Of a stretch of DNA of 64,000 nt, positions 1 through 10,469 are shown in pieces. A model generated the notes under the pieces. That model was not told where the DNA came from and did no database searches. It saw nothing but the letters and a program-made list of their open reading frames with translations. This DNA comes from Lepidurus packardi (Eukaryota; Arthropoda; Branchiopoda; Notostraca; Triopsidae), in contig JAKZAN010000004.1 in the NCBI GenBank assembly GCA_023053545.1, positions 2,356,001-2,420,000 of the forward strand. The letters are read 5' to 3'. A program made the position numbers and the translations under genes. The stretch's first letter is position 1. Each line of letters opens with the position of its first letter.

Positions 1-475
1 ACTTTCTTTTGTCCTTTATGCTGCATGACACAACACAACTTACCCATTGTCGAATGTCACCATCTTTGTGCATTGAGGGTCGCCATGTCTTGGTTCGATG
101 GTCAATCATGATGTTGATAAGTGCACTGTAGACTTAATGGAACTTAACCAAAATGAAGTTACCTATGTTAAATCTATGAGAAGCCATACTTGTTTTACAT
201 GAACGATATCTAATTAAAGTAAAAGGAAGCAGGTATAGCATTGCTAATCCTACTGTATACACACCTTTGCGTAAGACTCGCTTCTATGTCTCTGCGTAAC
301 TTGAGGCCGGTAAAAGTTAAAACGGTCTGGACCCAAAGATGGCGATGTTCGACTCTAAAACATGGTGGCATTAAGGTTCGCATCCAACCTTTATTTTTTT
401 TTCTCAACGGCTATATTTTAAGAAAACAAACTTTACTGTATTTTTCACAACATTAGGACCTTTTGTTAGTTCTGA
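1..475. other. Unassigned sequence upstream of the MULE frame
   Basis: No gene or recognisable repeat was seen. The short frames here have no family resemblance. The open frame of the downstream transposase is closed by a TGA at 473-475. No inverted partner of the terminal repeat seen at 3.7-3.9 kb was found here. Confidence 0.4.
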
Positions 476-3400
476 AATTCGCTTGCCATAAACAGTTGGA
501 AAGGAAGAAAATGGGAGAAAAAGAGACAGGATTACTTCAGTTGGCTCCAAACTGAGCTTGTGAAAGCTAACAAGTTACAAGGAAATGCTAAAGAATACAA
601 TATTGCAGAAGCTGATTTCGTAAGCTATGCGCAATTTTGTACAACGATTAAGAGCCAGTTGGATCAGTATCCAATTCCAACACTCTTGCCAGAAAATGAA
701 TATTTACAATCCTTGCCAAAGGATAGACGGGCCGCTCCGTTTGCTCCGGAAGGCACCGTTGCTCTAAGTAACCGTCCAAACGGGAATTGTTACTACAACT
801 CCGCGTCAATACTATTGTTCGGATCAGAGGATTACGCAACAGAACAACGCTGTAGGGTAGTAATTGAGCTAGCTACTAATATAGCACTCTATTCTGATCC
901 TGCGGCTGGATACATTTCCAAAGAACAGCTTACAGCGATGTACAATAGTGACCCGTTTACATTAGAACTGTCTGTTGCCTTCTGCGACAATAATGGTACC
1001 AAAATTATTCATAGAAATGTCGGGGTGTACGAATCAGTCGCATGCGTTAAGTTTTACACCATGCATCAAGTAAGAGATGGGGTCCACGCAACTCAATTTT
1101 CCGTACCAGCTTTAGCAAGGGCTTGCGGAAGAGAGGTTGAGAGCCTGTATCCACAACTTGACGTAGAACCAGGCCACGTGCACGTAATTTATCAGAATTA
1201 CAACGCCGTTTTTACTCCAGACACCCTGAAAGTAAAAGGCAAACTACGTATCATGTGGGCCTGGAATTATGATAGGTTCATAGTAAAAAAAAACGGACGT
1301 ATGCTTCTTAGCCAGTATTGGACTCCGATCCATTTCGTTCCGTTAGTAGTGACAGGGCCAGAAAAAAAAGATGAGGAGCGACTTAATAACGACCTGGAGC
1401 CCAGTCCCCGTTGGGAAAAGGTTACAGAAACCATCAATGCCTCAGATTCTCCTCTGGGCTTCTCTGCCGAGGAAAAGAATAGGAAAGGTGTCAGAATGCA
1501 TCTTCATACGAAATCCAATCGCGAAAGGGAGAGTAAACCCCAGACAGCCGTGCCTACTGACTCCGATTTTCTCCCGGAAAAGAAGACAAGGAAGGCGCAA
1601 AAAGCGAAAACTAATTCGGTCTCTCCCTCGGATAAGCCACAAAGCAAGATAGCTGTTTGCAAGCGCTGCTCCAAAAGTTACTCAAATAATTATAACTTAA
1701 GGCGACACATGCGTAACTGTTGCGTACGACCAGAGAAGCGTAAGGTTCACCGTTGCACTTTCTGCAACCGGGAACTGTCTCCAGCTTACCTTAAGCAACA
1801 TATAATGAAATTCCACCCTACTCAGGCTCCGAGTACGGATACATCCATGGACTGTGCGAACGGCGCGAGCCCGGCATTCCAAGATGTTCTCCCGACAGAT
1901 GAACTGCAAATACAACAAGAAGTAGAAGTTAGCAATTCGTCAAGTCAAAATAACAAGAAAACAAAAGGTTCCAGTTTTAGGATTATTTGCTACTTGTGTA
2001 AAGAAAGCTTAACTAGTTACGTTACACTAGTTAGGCATATAAAGGATACACATGATCAAATTGAATGTCAAATTAAGTCAGAAGCCTTTCCTGACATACA
2101 AAGCTTCTATCAATGGAAAGAGCATACGGAACTTGAAGACAACACGTCTTGGGTCACCCGAAGGGGGGAAAGACAATGCAAGGATCGTACTGTCATCAGT
2201 TACGTATGCAACAGGTCCTACGTTTATAAGAATAAAAGCGAAGGTCATCGTGCCATTAAGCAGCAAAAATCGCTCCGTACAGGGGTAAGTTGCACCTCCT
2301 TTGTGCAAGTTAATCTAAACACAAAGACAGGCAAAGTCGCCATTGATTACTGCCGATTCCACATTCCTCATGATAGGCTCCCTGGCCGAAATAGGATTCA
2401 GGTGTCTGTGAAAGCGAAGATGGGGAAAATGATTTACCTTCAAATGCCTACCCATGTCATAGTGGAACAATTGGCAGGGGGTATTGACCAGGAAAATATA
2501 AACATCAACAAGCTTGTAACACCCAAACGTGTACGTAATTTAGCGCAAAAATTCCCGAAAGCACTAAGAAAACATCAATATGATCACGTTAGTGTTACTC
2601 TTTGGGTAGAAGAAATGGCAAAAGCAGATTATAACCCTGTTTTCCTCTACAAGGGTCAGGGCACTCAAGACAACGATTCGGGTCTTGAAGAGAAAAATTT
2701 CGCCCTAGGGATAATGTTCCAGTCTCAAGCGGAGGCTTTAAATCTATATAAGGATGACTGTGTTTTGATAGACAGTACCTATCGAATTAATAAATATGCT
2801 TTTGTCTTAACTACCTTAATGGTGTTAGACAAGTCCCGAATGGGATACCCAGTGGCTTTTTTAGTGAGCGACCGGGAACACGAGGTAGTTATTAAATACT
2901 TCTTCAGTAAACTGAAAGAGAGAACAGGAGAATTAAAGCCGAAGCAATTCATGAGCGATATGGCGGACCAGTACTGGAACGCCTGGGGAAAGGTATTCGA
3001 TACCAGCAAAACACAAAGACGTATCTGCATTTGGCACGTCCTCCGAGCCTGGAAAAAAAACCTAACCAAGCTCCAGGCACAAGTTACGAGTGAAATTTCT
3101 GACCATATCTTTTCTTCCCTGCAGCGTTTAATATGCATTAGGGATGAAATAGATTTTCGAAGGACTTACACCCAATTTTTAACTTATATTGAGGAGAACC
3201 ATTGGTCCTTCTTCACATACTTTTACGATGAATACAACAAGCGTATATCTACATTTGCTGGATATAATTACAAAGATATGTATGTGCGAACAAACATGGT
3301 CTTAGAAACGTACCATCGCCATCTAAAACACGAGATCATGGCGGGTGTATTTAACCGTAGAATCGACTCACTAGTCGAGCACTTGAAAGATGTTTCAACT

Positions 3401-3664
3401 CGTAGAATGCATAAACAGGTAGTGCTCTACAACAGAGGCTACTATAGTTATAGTCTGAAACAAATTCATATTAGGCATTATAGATCGAAAAATGTCGTCC
3501 ACACATATTTCCTCGCAACAAAACTATCTTGTCGTCCCTCCAAGACACGAAATTATTTCGTGCTAAGTGGTTCCTGTTTCCTGTTAAAAGGAAACAAATG
3601 TATGAAATGGCATAGCGTTTTATACGGACCGGAATACCTTGTGTTAACAGGTTTTTCGTGCTAA
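476..3664 (+). CDS. MULE-type transposase with OTU/vertnin-like N-terminal domain and C2H2 fingers
   Basis: This is a long frame, open from 476, with no ATG before the conserved N-terminal block; the first GTG in it is at 560 and residue numbers here count from that codon. Residues about 60-265 resemble an OTU/vertnin-like cysteine-protease fold: NGNCYYNSAS (Cys about 77) and a PIHFVPLV His at about 258, with Asn where active OTUs often have Asp. C2H2-type fingers begin near residues 367, 399 and 477. A Cys/His block near 560-620 (YVCNRS and HIPHD) resembles the FLYWCH/GCM-type DNA-binding region of animal MULEs. The MULE core follows: Asp 738 (LIDSTY), Asp 800 (SDMADQYW), CIWH at 823 and Glu 916. 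The last 60 or so residues run into repeat sequence and look non-coding. The start is either in a missing upstream exon or lost, so the copy may be defective. Confidence 0.85.
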   Translation, partial: NSLAINSWKGRKWEKKRQDYFSWLQTELVKANKLQGNAKEYNIAEADFVSYAQFCTTIKSQLDQYPIPTLLPENEYLQSLPKDRRAAPFAPEGTVALSNRPNGNCYYNSASILLFGSEDYATEQRCRVVIELATNIALYSDPAAGYISKEQLTAMYNSDPFTLELSVAFCDNNGTKIIHRNVGVYESVACVKFYTMHQVRDGVHATQFSVPALARACGREVESLYPQLDVEPGHVHVIYQNYNAVFTPDTLKVKGKLRIMWAWNYDRFIVKKNGRMLLSQYWTPIHFVPLVVTGPEKKDEERLNNDLEPSPRWEKVTETINASDSPLGFSAEEKNRKGVRMHLHTKSNRERESKPQTAVPTDSDFLPEKKTRKAQKAKTNSVSPSDKPQSKIAVCKRCSKSYSNNYNLRRHMRNCCVRPEKRKVHRCTFCNRELSPAYLKQHIMKFHPTQAPSTDTSMDCANGASPAFQDVLPTDELQIQQEVEVSNSSSQNNKKTKGSSFRIICYLCKESLTSYVTLVRHIKDTHDQIECQIKSEAFPDIQSFYQWKEHTELEDNTSWVTRRGERQCKDRTVISYVCNRSYVYKNKSEGHRAIKQQKSLRTGVSCTSFVQVNLNTKTGKVAIDYCRFHIPHDRLPGRNRIQVSVKAKMGKMIYLQMPTHVIVEQLAGGIDQENININKLVTPKRVRNLAQKFPKALRKHQYDHVSVTLWVEEMAKADYNPVFLYKGQGTQDNDSGLEEKNFALGIMFQSQAEALNLYKDDCVLIDSTYRINKYAFVLTTLMVLDKSRMGYPVAFLVSDREHEVVIKYFFSKLKERTGELKPKQFMSDMADQYWNAWGKVFDTSKTQRRICIWHVLRAWKKNLTKLQAQVTSEISDHIFSSLQRLICIRDEIDFRRTYTQFLTYIEENHWSFFTYFYDEYNKRISTFAGYNYKDMYVRTNMVLETYHRHLKHEIMAGVFNRRIDSLVEHLKDVSTRRMHKQVVLYNRGYYSYSLKQIHIRHYRSKNVVHTYFLATKLSCRPSKTRNYFVLSGSCFLLKGNKCMKWHSVLYGPEYLVLTGFSC

Positions 3665-3689
3665 GGGGTTTCGTGTTAATTTTCACTGT

Positions 3690-3911
3690 AGTTGATATCG
3701 GAAATCAATTAGGTTAGGTTATATTGGCTCAGGTTAGCGATTTTCATTAACTTCCGTTAATGGGAATCTTTAAAAGTTGTCTTTGTTTCACTCCATTAGC
3801 TGAAACAAAATTAATTGTTCAAAAACTGACACATTGCTGTCACTTTTAACAGCGGTTTCCTTTACACATGTTTGTCACCAAATCCAGAGAACGTGTTGGA
3901 AACATGAATGA
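3690..3911 (+). repeat. Terminal-repeat segment 3' of the MULE, shared with the 10.5-11.2 kb palindrome
   Basis: The order of motifs matches the left half of the palindromic element at 10.59-10.89 kb: GGAAATnAATTA, then TTAGG repeats, a GATTnTCATnAAC hairpin, TTTCACTCCAnnAGCTGAA, a GACAC..TGTCAC region, and AAATCCnGAGAACGTGTTG. The match is visible by eye over about 200 bp with substitutions and small gaps. It lies immediately after the transposase frame, where a 3' terminal inverted repeat would be. No 5' partner was found in the 475 bp upstream of the frame. Confidence 0.65.
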
Positions 3912-4564
3912 GTCGGCTAAGGAATTTAAACAAGCCGGCGCTGCAGCACAAGAAAGGTTGGCGTTGTTGTTCGTATTTGCAAGGAGGGATACAAGCAGAG
4001 CAGAATGGGCAAATTTGGAAAATATTTTTTGCATAATAAAATAAATAGCATAAAAAATAAATCTCCATACCAGTGTACGTTTAAAGACCCTGCGTTTCTG
4101 CGTATCGATTTGAATATGCATGCTGGAAACTGTTAAAAATCTTGACAAAAATTAAATAACCTTTACGTTATTACGTCAAGATTTTATTTTAACCTGCAAT
4201 ACAATTAGAAATTGCATAGAACATAGCTGTAATTTGTGAAGCTGTTTCAGAAGTTAAAAACTTTCTTATGCCTCCATTCAAATCTAAACTTCGAACCAGA
4301 GTATCGTCCAAAAAATCAGAACGTAAGTTACCAGTAGCGTTTCTTCAGTTCCGTTGTCGCCGACGACAAAATCAACTTTTGGAAGTCGGATGGTTCGCGA
4401 GGTCGAGGTAAGAGAGAACCTATTTTCCTTCCACAAGTCGCTAGTTAAAACATAAAAGTGTAATTATGAGGAATAGTTTCCGTCTCTTTCGTCTCTTTCT
4501 TTCCGTTTTTTTTTTTTGTAAACATTTTTTTTAAGAATTTTAAAAATCCAAGATAGTAATTTTT
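3912..4564. other. Unassigned sequence
   Basis: This stretch is AT-rich with poly-T runs near 4500-4520. The short reverse frames at 3846-4148 have no domain features, and no gene was recognised. Confidence 0.4.
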
Positions 4565-5075
4565 TTAAGGCTCAAGTATACCTTAGCTTTTTGACCGAAA
4601 CAGTCATAGATGGCACTGATGTTTGTTATTGTTTTGCAAAAGCCTTGCGTAAGAAAGTGAAAAAAGAAACATATCGCTAGTAGCCGGCAAAGTTTCTTGC
4701 TTTGCTTCTAAAAAATACAACTTGTCAGCACAATGACTAAAATTAAGTCGTCGAATATACGGAACAAGATTTTTCAGAAACGGCTTGTCAGACGTAAAAG
4801 TAATCTAATTTTCAGTTTTAGTTTTTTAGGAGCTAGCGCACAAACAAATGACAGATTTTTAGTTAACATATTTCTCTTAGTTTCAAACTTCATTTGCATA
4901 TTGCTAATTTATTACTTTTTGTAGAAATTTGTGTATCGGTTGTGCAGTACCTGTTAGCAAGTTCAAGCTTACTGTCAAATAATTTTTTCATGAATTGTAC
5001 TGGTTTTCTCAAAAAGTTGTTCCGAAATTCCCCATGCTAACTGCCTATACCGAGCTAGGCTGCACAGGAGCCTTA
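4565..5075. repeat. Non-autonomous element, TTAAGGCTC-type ends (copy 1)
   Basis: About 510 bp bounded by imperfect inverted ends: TTAAGGCTC..GTATACCTTAGCT on the left, and on the right CGAGCTAGG..GAGCCTTA. A second copy of the whole unit is at 43345-43873 and a right-end fragment is at about 39143-39363. The copies align throughout (GATGGCACTGATGTTTGTTA, AAGCTTACTGTCAAATAATT). No coding capacity is seen. The superfamily is not assigned because no clear target duplication is visible. Confidence 0.7.
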
Positions 5076-5226
5076 CGGCCATTCATCATTAGTAAGGCCA
5101 CTTGTTAGAAAGGTTGACATTTTACCCTTTTCCCGCAATACTTTATTGAAATGACAATTTTTTCCCGGAGCTGCTTGTCTTACTCTAAGCATATAACTTT
5201 AAAAACACTTGGTAAAAACTGAAATA

Positions 5227-5415
5227 CCGTGGACTCCAATTATTCGAATAACGGTTATTTGAATATTCGGCACAACTGAATGAAAAGTTTGCGGTCTCGT
5301 TATAGTCCCATTTAATTCAATGTAAGCCTAAGGTAACTTCGTATTTTTGAATATTCCGCATATTTGCATGCTGTCCGTCCGGTCCCGAGCCTATTCAAAT
5401 AAGCGGATTGCACTG
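5227..5415. mobile_element. Short Tc1/mariner-pogo-like MITE with TA target site
   Basis: This 189-bp unit is flanked by TA on both sides (5225-5226 and 5416-5417). Its ends are imperfect inverted repeats: CCGTGGACTCC followed by TTATTCGAAT at the left, and ATTCAAATAAGCGGATTGCACTG at the right. It has no coding capacity. TA duplication and CAGTG-type ends fit pogo/Tigger-derived MITEs, which is an inference. Confidence 0.65.
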
Positions 5416-5417
5416 TA

Positions 5418-6233
5418 TTAGTTACTTGGAATATTAGAAACGCAATGCTGAGTGCTAATGTCTTCTCTTTATTTCATTCCATTCTAATCTTACGTTATGA
5501 AATGCGCAAATTCCTCGTGTTAAATTCCCAATTGCCACTAGGACCATTTACGTACATCTAGTCCGCAATCGCAGTGTCAGTCATGCGTGTCTACTCTGGA
5601 TCCGAGAGTTACATAGAGATTGCATAAAGTGAAAAGAGCAGGACAAGGTTAGAAGTTGAATTAAAAAGAGCAGAAAGAATAAATTTGACGTCTCATACAT
5701 TATGAAAGTCTTTTCGTGCGCGGAGCATAGTAAAGTACCAACATCGTCCATCACTCTAACACATCAGCTAACGAAAATAGAACATATTCGAACAATGACA
5801 CCCATTCATCGCATGAATGATTTAGCATACTGAGTATAGAAATCTCCAGACATTTACCTAGTACTGGGTCCGGTTAATTTTCATAAAAATGTTGCTTTAA
5901 ATAACTTTTCTCACTTTTTTAATACCTATTAAAAATACAATGCAGTTGCATATAAAAGTAAAGTACTGTTATAAAAAAGGAAAGGACAAATGCCAAGGAA
6001 ATAACCTGTTTATTTTTTCCCGAAAAGAACGTTCAGGATCCTTGGCCAACTTCACTCGCATTACTAGAGCAAATTTAGAAAAATGCCTTTCCATCTCAAG
6101 CATAAAGATGTACCTTCTTTTTTTGTTTTAACCGAAATCTTCAGAATCGAAAGTGAAAATGGAAGGGAATCTTGGAATACATCACCGCCCTTTCTTAAGG
6201 CGTATTGTAAACCAACGCATTCATAACCGTGGG
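5418..6233. other. Unassigned sequence and upstream region of the first cuticle gene
   Basis: No gene was recognised. The reading frames at 5940-6131 and, on the other strand, 6064-6477 lack family features; the latter is the antisense of cuticle exon 1. Confidence 0.4.
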
Positions 6234-6240
6234 TATAAAT
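6234..6240 (+). promoter_or_regulatory. TATA box of cuticle gene A
   Basis: TATAAAT lies 73 bp upstream of the start codon. TCA-containing initiator candidates (TTCACAGTTCAGTTC) lie at about 6268-6281. The arrangement matches the boxes of the other cuticle copies at 7987 and 9570. Confidence 0.75.
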
Positions 6241-6306
6241 ACCATTTCCAAGTGTACACAACCCACATTCACAGTTCAGTTCCGTCCTCAGATCCAGCCA
6301 CCAACA

Positions 6307-6801
6307 ATGAAATTCTTCTTGATTGCCGCTTTCTTGGCCGCTGCCTCCGCAGCCAGCTTGCCTTACCCTCAAGCTCCTGGAACTTACGGCAAACAGCCTG
6401 AAATCACCATTGCGAGCCAAAGCGACATACGCAACCCAGACGGAAGCAGTCAGTGGAGGTAAAATTTCCCTTTGCAATCATCTTCAGGGACTCTTTAAAA
6501 CTAACAATTGGTTTACGCTTATAGCTACGCCGGATCTGACGGTACGAACCGCGAAGAAGCCCAAGTCCAGAAGCAAATCGACAAGGAAATCGGCAACACC
6601 AACCGTGGATCTTCTTATTGGGTTGCCCCTAATGGGGAACGTTTGACTTTGACCTGGGTTGCTGACGAGAACGGATTCCAGCCAAAGGGTGACCACTTGC
6701 CTGTTGCTCCTGAACTCACCCCTGAAGTCGCTGCCGTGTGGGCCACCGTGCATACCCCAGCCCAATCTGCCCCCGCTTACCCTGCCCCTGCCCGTTATTA
6801 A
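6307..6801 (+). CDS. RR-1 cuticle protein A (two exons)
   Basis: Exons are 6307-6458 and 6525-6801, joined in phase 2 (TGG AG/C) across a 66-bp GT-AG intron, giving 142 aa. A hydrophobic signal peptide (MKFFLIAAFLAAASAAS) is followed by a Rebers-Riddiford chitin_bind_4 domain: NPDGSSQWSYAGSDG, then GSSYWVAPNGE and VADENGFQPKGDHLP. The C-terminus is Ala/Pro-rich (APAYPAPARY). RR-1 proteins are secreted, bind chitin and occur mainly in flexible cuticle. AATAAA at 6845-6850 is a likely polyadenylation signal. It is a tandem duplicate of the gene at 8055 and the broken copy at 9637. Confidence 0.95.
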
Positions 6802-6850
6802 ACTGTGACAAACAAGCCTTCCTGTACATAACCTTTAAATTATTAATAAA

Positions 6851-7986
6851 TATATAGCTGCATCTCAAAATATTCAAGTTGTACGAATTGAATGAACTTT
6901 TGAATATTAGTGGACTTTATTCGAATACTAATGAACTGAATAATTTAGTCGAATATGGGGAACCCTGTCGCAGACATAATATATAACAAATGAGGCGCTT
7001 TTCTAGGATTCCCCTGCTTTACTTTGAATACTTTCTGCTTTTTTATGGGGTTTGCTCTGCAGAATACGAACCCAATACCACCCACTTCGAAAATTTAAAA
7101 ATACCGCCCACTTACGACCACTTCAATGCTTCTAACTACTTTTTTGTATGTTTTTAAATACATCTATATACTTCGTCGCTTGCGAAATATTCAGTTTTTC
7201 TGGATTACCGAAACTCCGTATAATTTTCATTATAAGAAGGGTTCGGCTACTCTAACAGTAAAGAAACGGTTATTTTTCAACCTTACTACCGAATAGATTT
7301 TGAACTGACTTTAAATCACTATAGTGAATTTCACAAATAGTTGTGCTTTAAAAGAAATGAAATGTAATTCTTGCTACGCAAAATCTGTATTAATTCCTCT
7401 TCAATTCGGCAGCATAACAGATAGTGGATTGCAAATTCAACAAGGTGCACTGAACGCGATCACTGTAGTGGGTTGGTATGCAGTATTTTTTTTCTTTTAT
7501 CAACTACTGCATATAATTCTTAATTCTGGCTTCTTTACTATGCAAGCTTAAGATATTGCATGACAAACTTAAATCCAATTTATGAATTACAATACTGTAA
7601 GACTTAATGTTGTTAGTTGCCCAATTTTTAAAACGTTTCACAATTCTTATGAAACAATGCATTTCTAATCTTCTTTCTGGGATTCTTGTTTTCATTACAT
7701 TTAATTTTGGGTATTGTTCACTACCCGGCAGAGCCATGGTGGGCTTGAGTGGTTACGAACAGTGGAGAAGGTAATGGATCAGCTTAGGTCACAAACTGCA
7801 AGAAACTTTTCTTGACGCTTCTTTTACATAAAGAAAGGATGTGACCATTTCTCACAGGCAAAGACTTTCCACGTGAAGGCTGTTGAATATGAAAGTATAC
7901 AAGGCTGCATCATGCAAGTCGAGACCTTTCTCGAGGCAAACTGGAAATTATTTTGAATGTTCTGTCCGCTCCAATTCCAATGCAAG
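6851..7986. other. Intergenic, upstream region of cuticle gene B
   Basis: No gene was recognised in the first kilobase. The last 180 bp (about 7800-7986) resembles the segment upstream of the truncated copy (about 9390-9569), sharing AAAGGATG and GGCAAACT..AA motifs. The duplication therefore included promoter sequence. Confidence 0.5.
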
Positions 7987-7993
7987 TATAAAA
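7987..7993 (+). promoter_or_regulatory. TATA box of cuticle gene B
   Basis: TATAAAA is followed 26 bp downstream by an arthropod-type initiator TCAGT (8013-8017), which is the expected spacing. Confidence 0.8.
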
Positions 7994-8054
7994 GAGCCGC
8001 GTATGAAGCACATCAGTTCAGGTTCATCCTCTGCTACTTCCAGTACAACTGAAA

Positions 8055-8522
8055 ATGAAACTCTTCTTGATCGCCTCTTTCTTGGCTGCTGCCTCCGCAG
8101 CTAGTTTGCCTTACGCCAAACAGGACGGGATTACCATTGTAAGCGAATCTGATATTCGCAACCCAGATGGCAGCAGCCAATGGAGGTAAAACACCTTTAC
8201 AATACATCTTTTGGAGTACTTTTAACTTTAATCTCTGTTATGCTATAGCTACGCCGGATCTGACGAAACGACCCGTGAAGAAGCCCAAGTCCAGAAGCTG
8301 ATCGGCAAGGATCTCGGCAACACCAACCGCGGATCTTCTTATTTCATCACTCCAGAAGGCCAACGCATTACTTTGACCTGGGTTGCTGATGAAAACGGAT
8401 TCCAACCCAAGGGTGATCACTTGCCCACCCCTGTCCCCATCCCCCAAGCTATTCTTGACGTCTGGGCCACCGTTCGTCCCCCTACCTACTCGCAACCCTC
8501 TGCTGCACCTGCCCGTTATTAA
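8055..8522 (+). CDS. RR-1 cuticle protein B (two exons)
   Basis: Exons are 8055-8185 and 8249-8522, joined in phase 2 across a 63-bp intron, giving 134 aa. The signal peptide is MKLFLIASFLAAASAAS. The chitin-binding domain has the same layout as gene A: NPDGSSQWSYAGSDE, GSSYFITPEGQ, VADENGFQPKGDHLP. It differs by a shorter linker after the signal peptide and a different Pro-rich tail. Same strand and same intron position as gene A mark it as a tandem duplicate. Role inferred: secreted structural cuticle protein. Confidence 0.95.
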
Positions 8523-9569
8523 ACAAAAATGCTTCCGAAATGATTGTATATAGGACTTAATTTATGAATACATACCAGAACATCATTAACGCCTTTTACT
8601 AATTTGCTATTGTTCACAAGATTGATAAAAACAATCGTACTACAGAAAAGATGTCAAATTTTTTTTTTTGCATTTTTAATACAATACTGTTTTAGTCTAT
8701 TTTTGTCATCATAATGGAAAAAGTGGGAACTCTGTCTATAAAAAAGACAAAAATCTTTTATTTATACTTAAAAACGTAATGCCTTTTAAACAATTATAAA
8801 AATGTGAAATAAAAATGAACTACGTTCATATCACTAGTCAAATTAACGAATTTAAGAAATTTAACGAAACGGCAGTTCAGCTAGTGAAACTTTAAAACTA
8901 CATTAACAATATTTTAAAAATCACTAGAATCTCTATATCGCTAAATAGTAACAACACACTTAGTGTAAAAATACAAGCATTTTTTTATACCCAGCAGTTG
9001 CCCATTGAAAACATTTTGCTCGGGATAAATATTAAAGGCTAAGTTAGTGTTACGTGAACAGTGAAATACAAAATTGATCAGAAACAGTTATGCAAAATAC
9101 ATGTTAATTCGGCGTATAAAGAAAAGCGAACTATGATTTACATCAAAAGACTTAAATTAAGTGCAAGAAATCTCCCATATTTTTTAATAATGCGTATTCA
9201 GTTATAACAGATTTTATGTCAGAGTTTAATCATCAATGATTGGAGATCCGCACTTTGAAACTGTTGTAGTAAATAACTACGTTATAAACCTAAATTCCGA
9301 ATTGGTTTTATTATTTAGACCTTTGGGAAGGACGTTCTGTTCACTACTTTTGCTTCTGAGCGACCTTCACCTAATTGATTGATAGAACCGTAACGTGAGG
9401 TATCTTCTACAAGGAAAGGGAAGAAGCACGGTCCTTTGAAACAGTTATTGCTTTTTCTGTGACATTGACATGTATATTTACTTAGAACTAGAAAGGATGA
9501 ACTAAGGAAGACATCTTCCAAGGCAAACTAGAAAGTTAAGTGTTCGAAGCGCCCCAGTTCTAACTCAGG
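8523..9569. other. AT-rich intergenic region
   Basis: No gene was recognised. The 3' part carries duplicated promoter-like sequence leading to the TATA box of the truncated cuticle copy. Confidence 0.45.
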
Positions 9570-9576
9570 TATAAAA
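9570..9576 (+). promoter_or_regulatory. TATA box of truncated cuticle copy
   Basis: TATAAAA (followed by GG) lies 67 bp upstream of the start codon of the broken copy. The promoter looks intact although the gene does not. Confidence 0.65.
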
Positions 9577-9636
9577 GGCTATGTTCGTTTCCAGTTTAAT
9601 CAGTTCAATTTCCTCCTCTGATCTAAGCAACCAAGA

Positions 9637-9771
9637 ATGAAATTCTTCTTGATCGCAGCTTTCGTGGCCGCTGCCGACGCAGTTAGCTTGCCTTACCTTC
9701 AAGCTCCTCAAATTTACTCCAAGTGCCCTGAAATCAGCATCGTGAGCCAAAGCGATTTTCGAAACCCAGAT
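9637..9771 (+). pseudogene. RR-1 cuticle gene copy, exon 1 only
   Basis: The frame starts MKFFLIAAFVAAADAVSLPY and tracks exon 1 of gene A up to the residues RNPD. Homology then stops abruptly and unrelated sequence runs into a stop about 12 codons later. No exon-2 homology (the chitin-binding core) was seen downstream. The donor site has been lost with the end of exon 1. It is best read as a truncated tandem duplicate with an intact promoter; a very short secreted peptide could still be made. Confidence 0.85.
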
Positions 9772-10306
9772 AAGATATTAGCTCCCCTTTTATGCAAAAA
9801 AGTCCATAAAAACTAGCACCTGTTTATGAATTTTTAGAATTTTGTCTTATAATTATTCTGAACTCCTTAAACTCCCTAAAATTCGGTAATTGTCATAAGT
9901 ACCCATAAGAACAGCACGTCTGGAGTGTAGTCCCCTAGTTTAAAACCAGAAAAGCAGTTTCAAAGCTACTTTAGAAGTTTTTCGTCACAAAATCTGGAAA
10001 TTGGCATATTTCCTACGGACACCAAAATGTGTCTGGAAAAGCTCAGGAATGTTCAGAAAACATCAGAAGTTCCTGTCCTCGTCCGTTGTTGATAAACGGA
10101 TGTGCAGAACGAAGGAACGCTATATCGCCAGTTGCTTCCTAGCAAGCAGCAGTGAAGACGTGTTTTTTTCAGTTATGTTATTTAAGCTAGTTTAAAGCTT
10201 TATTGTGTTATGTTTAAACATTAACAATCAGCCTTAACGTTAACCTCCTGAGCCTTTTCTTCGCTAATATCACCGATTTCCGCTTCCATAGCGTCCTGAT
10301 GTCCTG
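9772..10306. other. Unassigned sequence
   Basis: No gene was recognised. The 64-codon frame at 10001-10195 has no family features. Confidence 0.4.
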
Positions 10307-10362
10307 TGTGTGTACATTGAAGTATTATAATAGTATTATAATACTTCAATGTATACACACAA
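10307..10362. repeat. Near-perfect palindrome
   Basis: TGTGTGTACATTGAAGTATT on the left is mirrored by AATACTTCAATG, TA, TACACACA on the right, with arms of about 24 bp and a short TATAATAG-type centre. It may form a cruciform or be the core of a small foldback element. Confidence 0.75.
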
Positions 10363-10469
10363 GACGCCAGTGAACTGCCGACAGAGCAACCGGTGAGCAA
10401 GAAAAGCTTGCGGAGTGAAGAGCCGCAAGTGTTTGTTGAGATGTTCCATAGATGGTGCTAATGATCCAT

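Noticed and set aside
3846..4148. 100-codon minus-strand frame next to the MULE
   Set aside because: It overlaps terminal-repeat sequence and lacks domain features.
6064..6477. 137-codon minus-strand frame
   Set aside because: Antisense of cuticle exon 1 and its promoter; no domain features.
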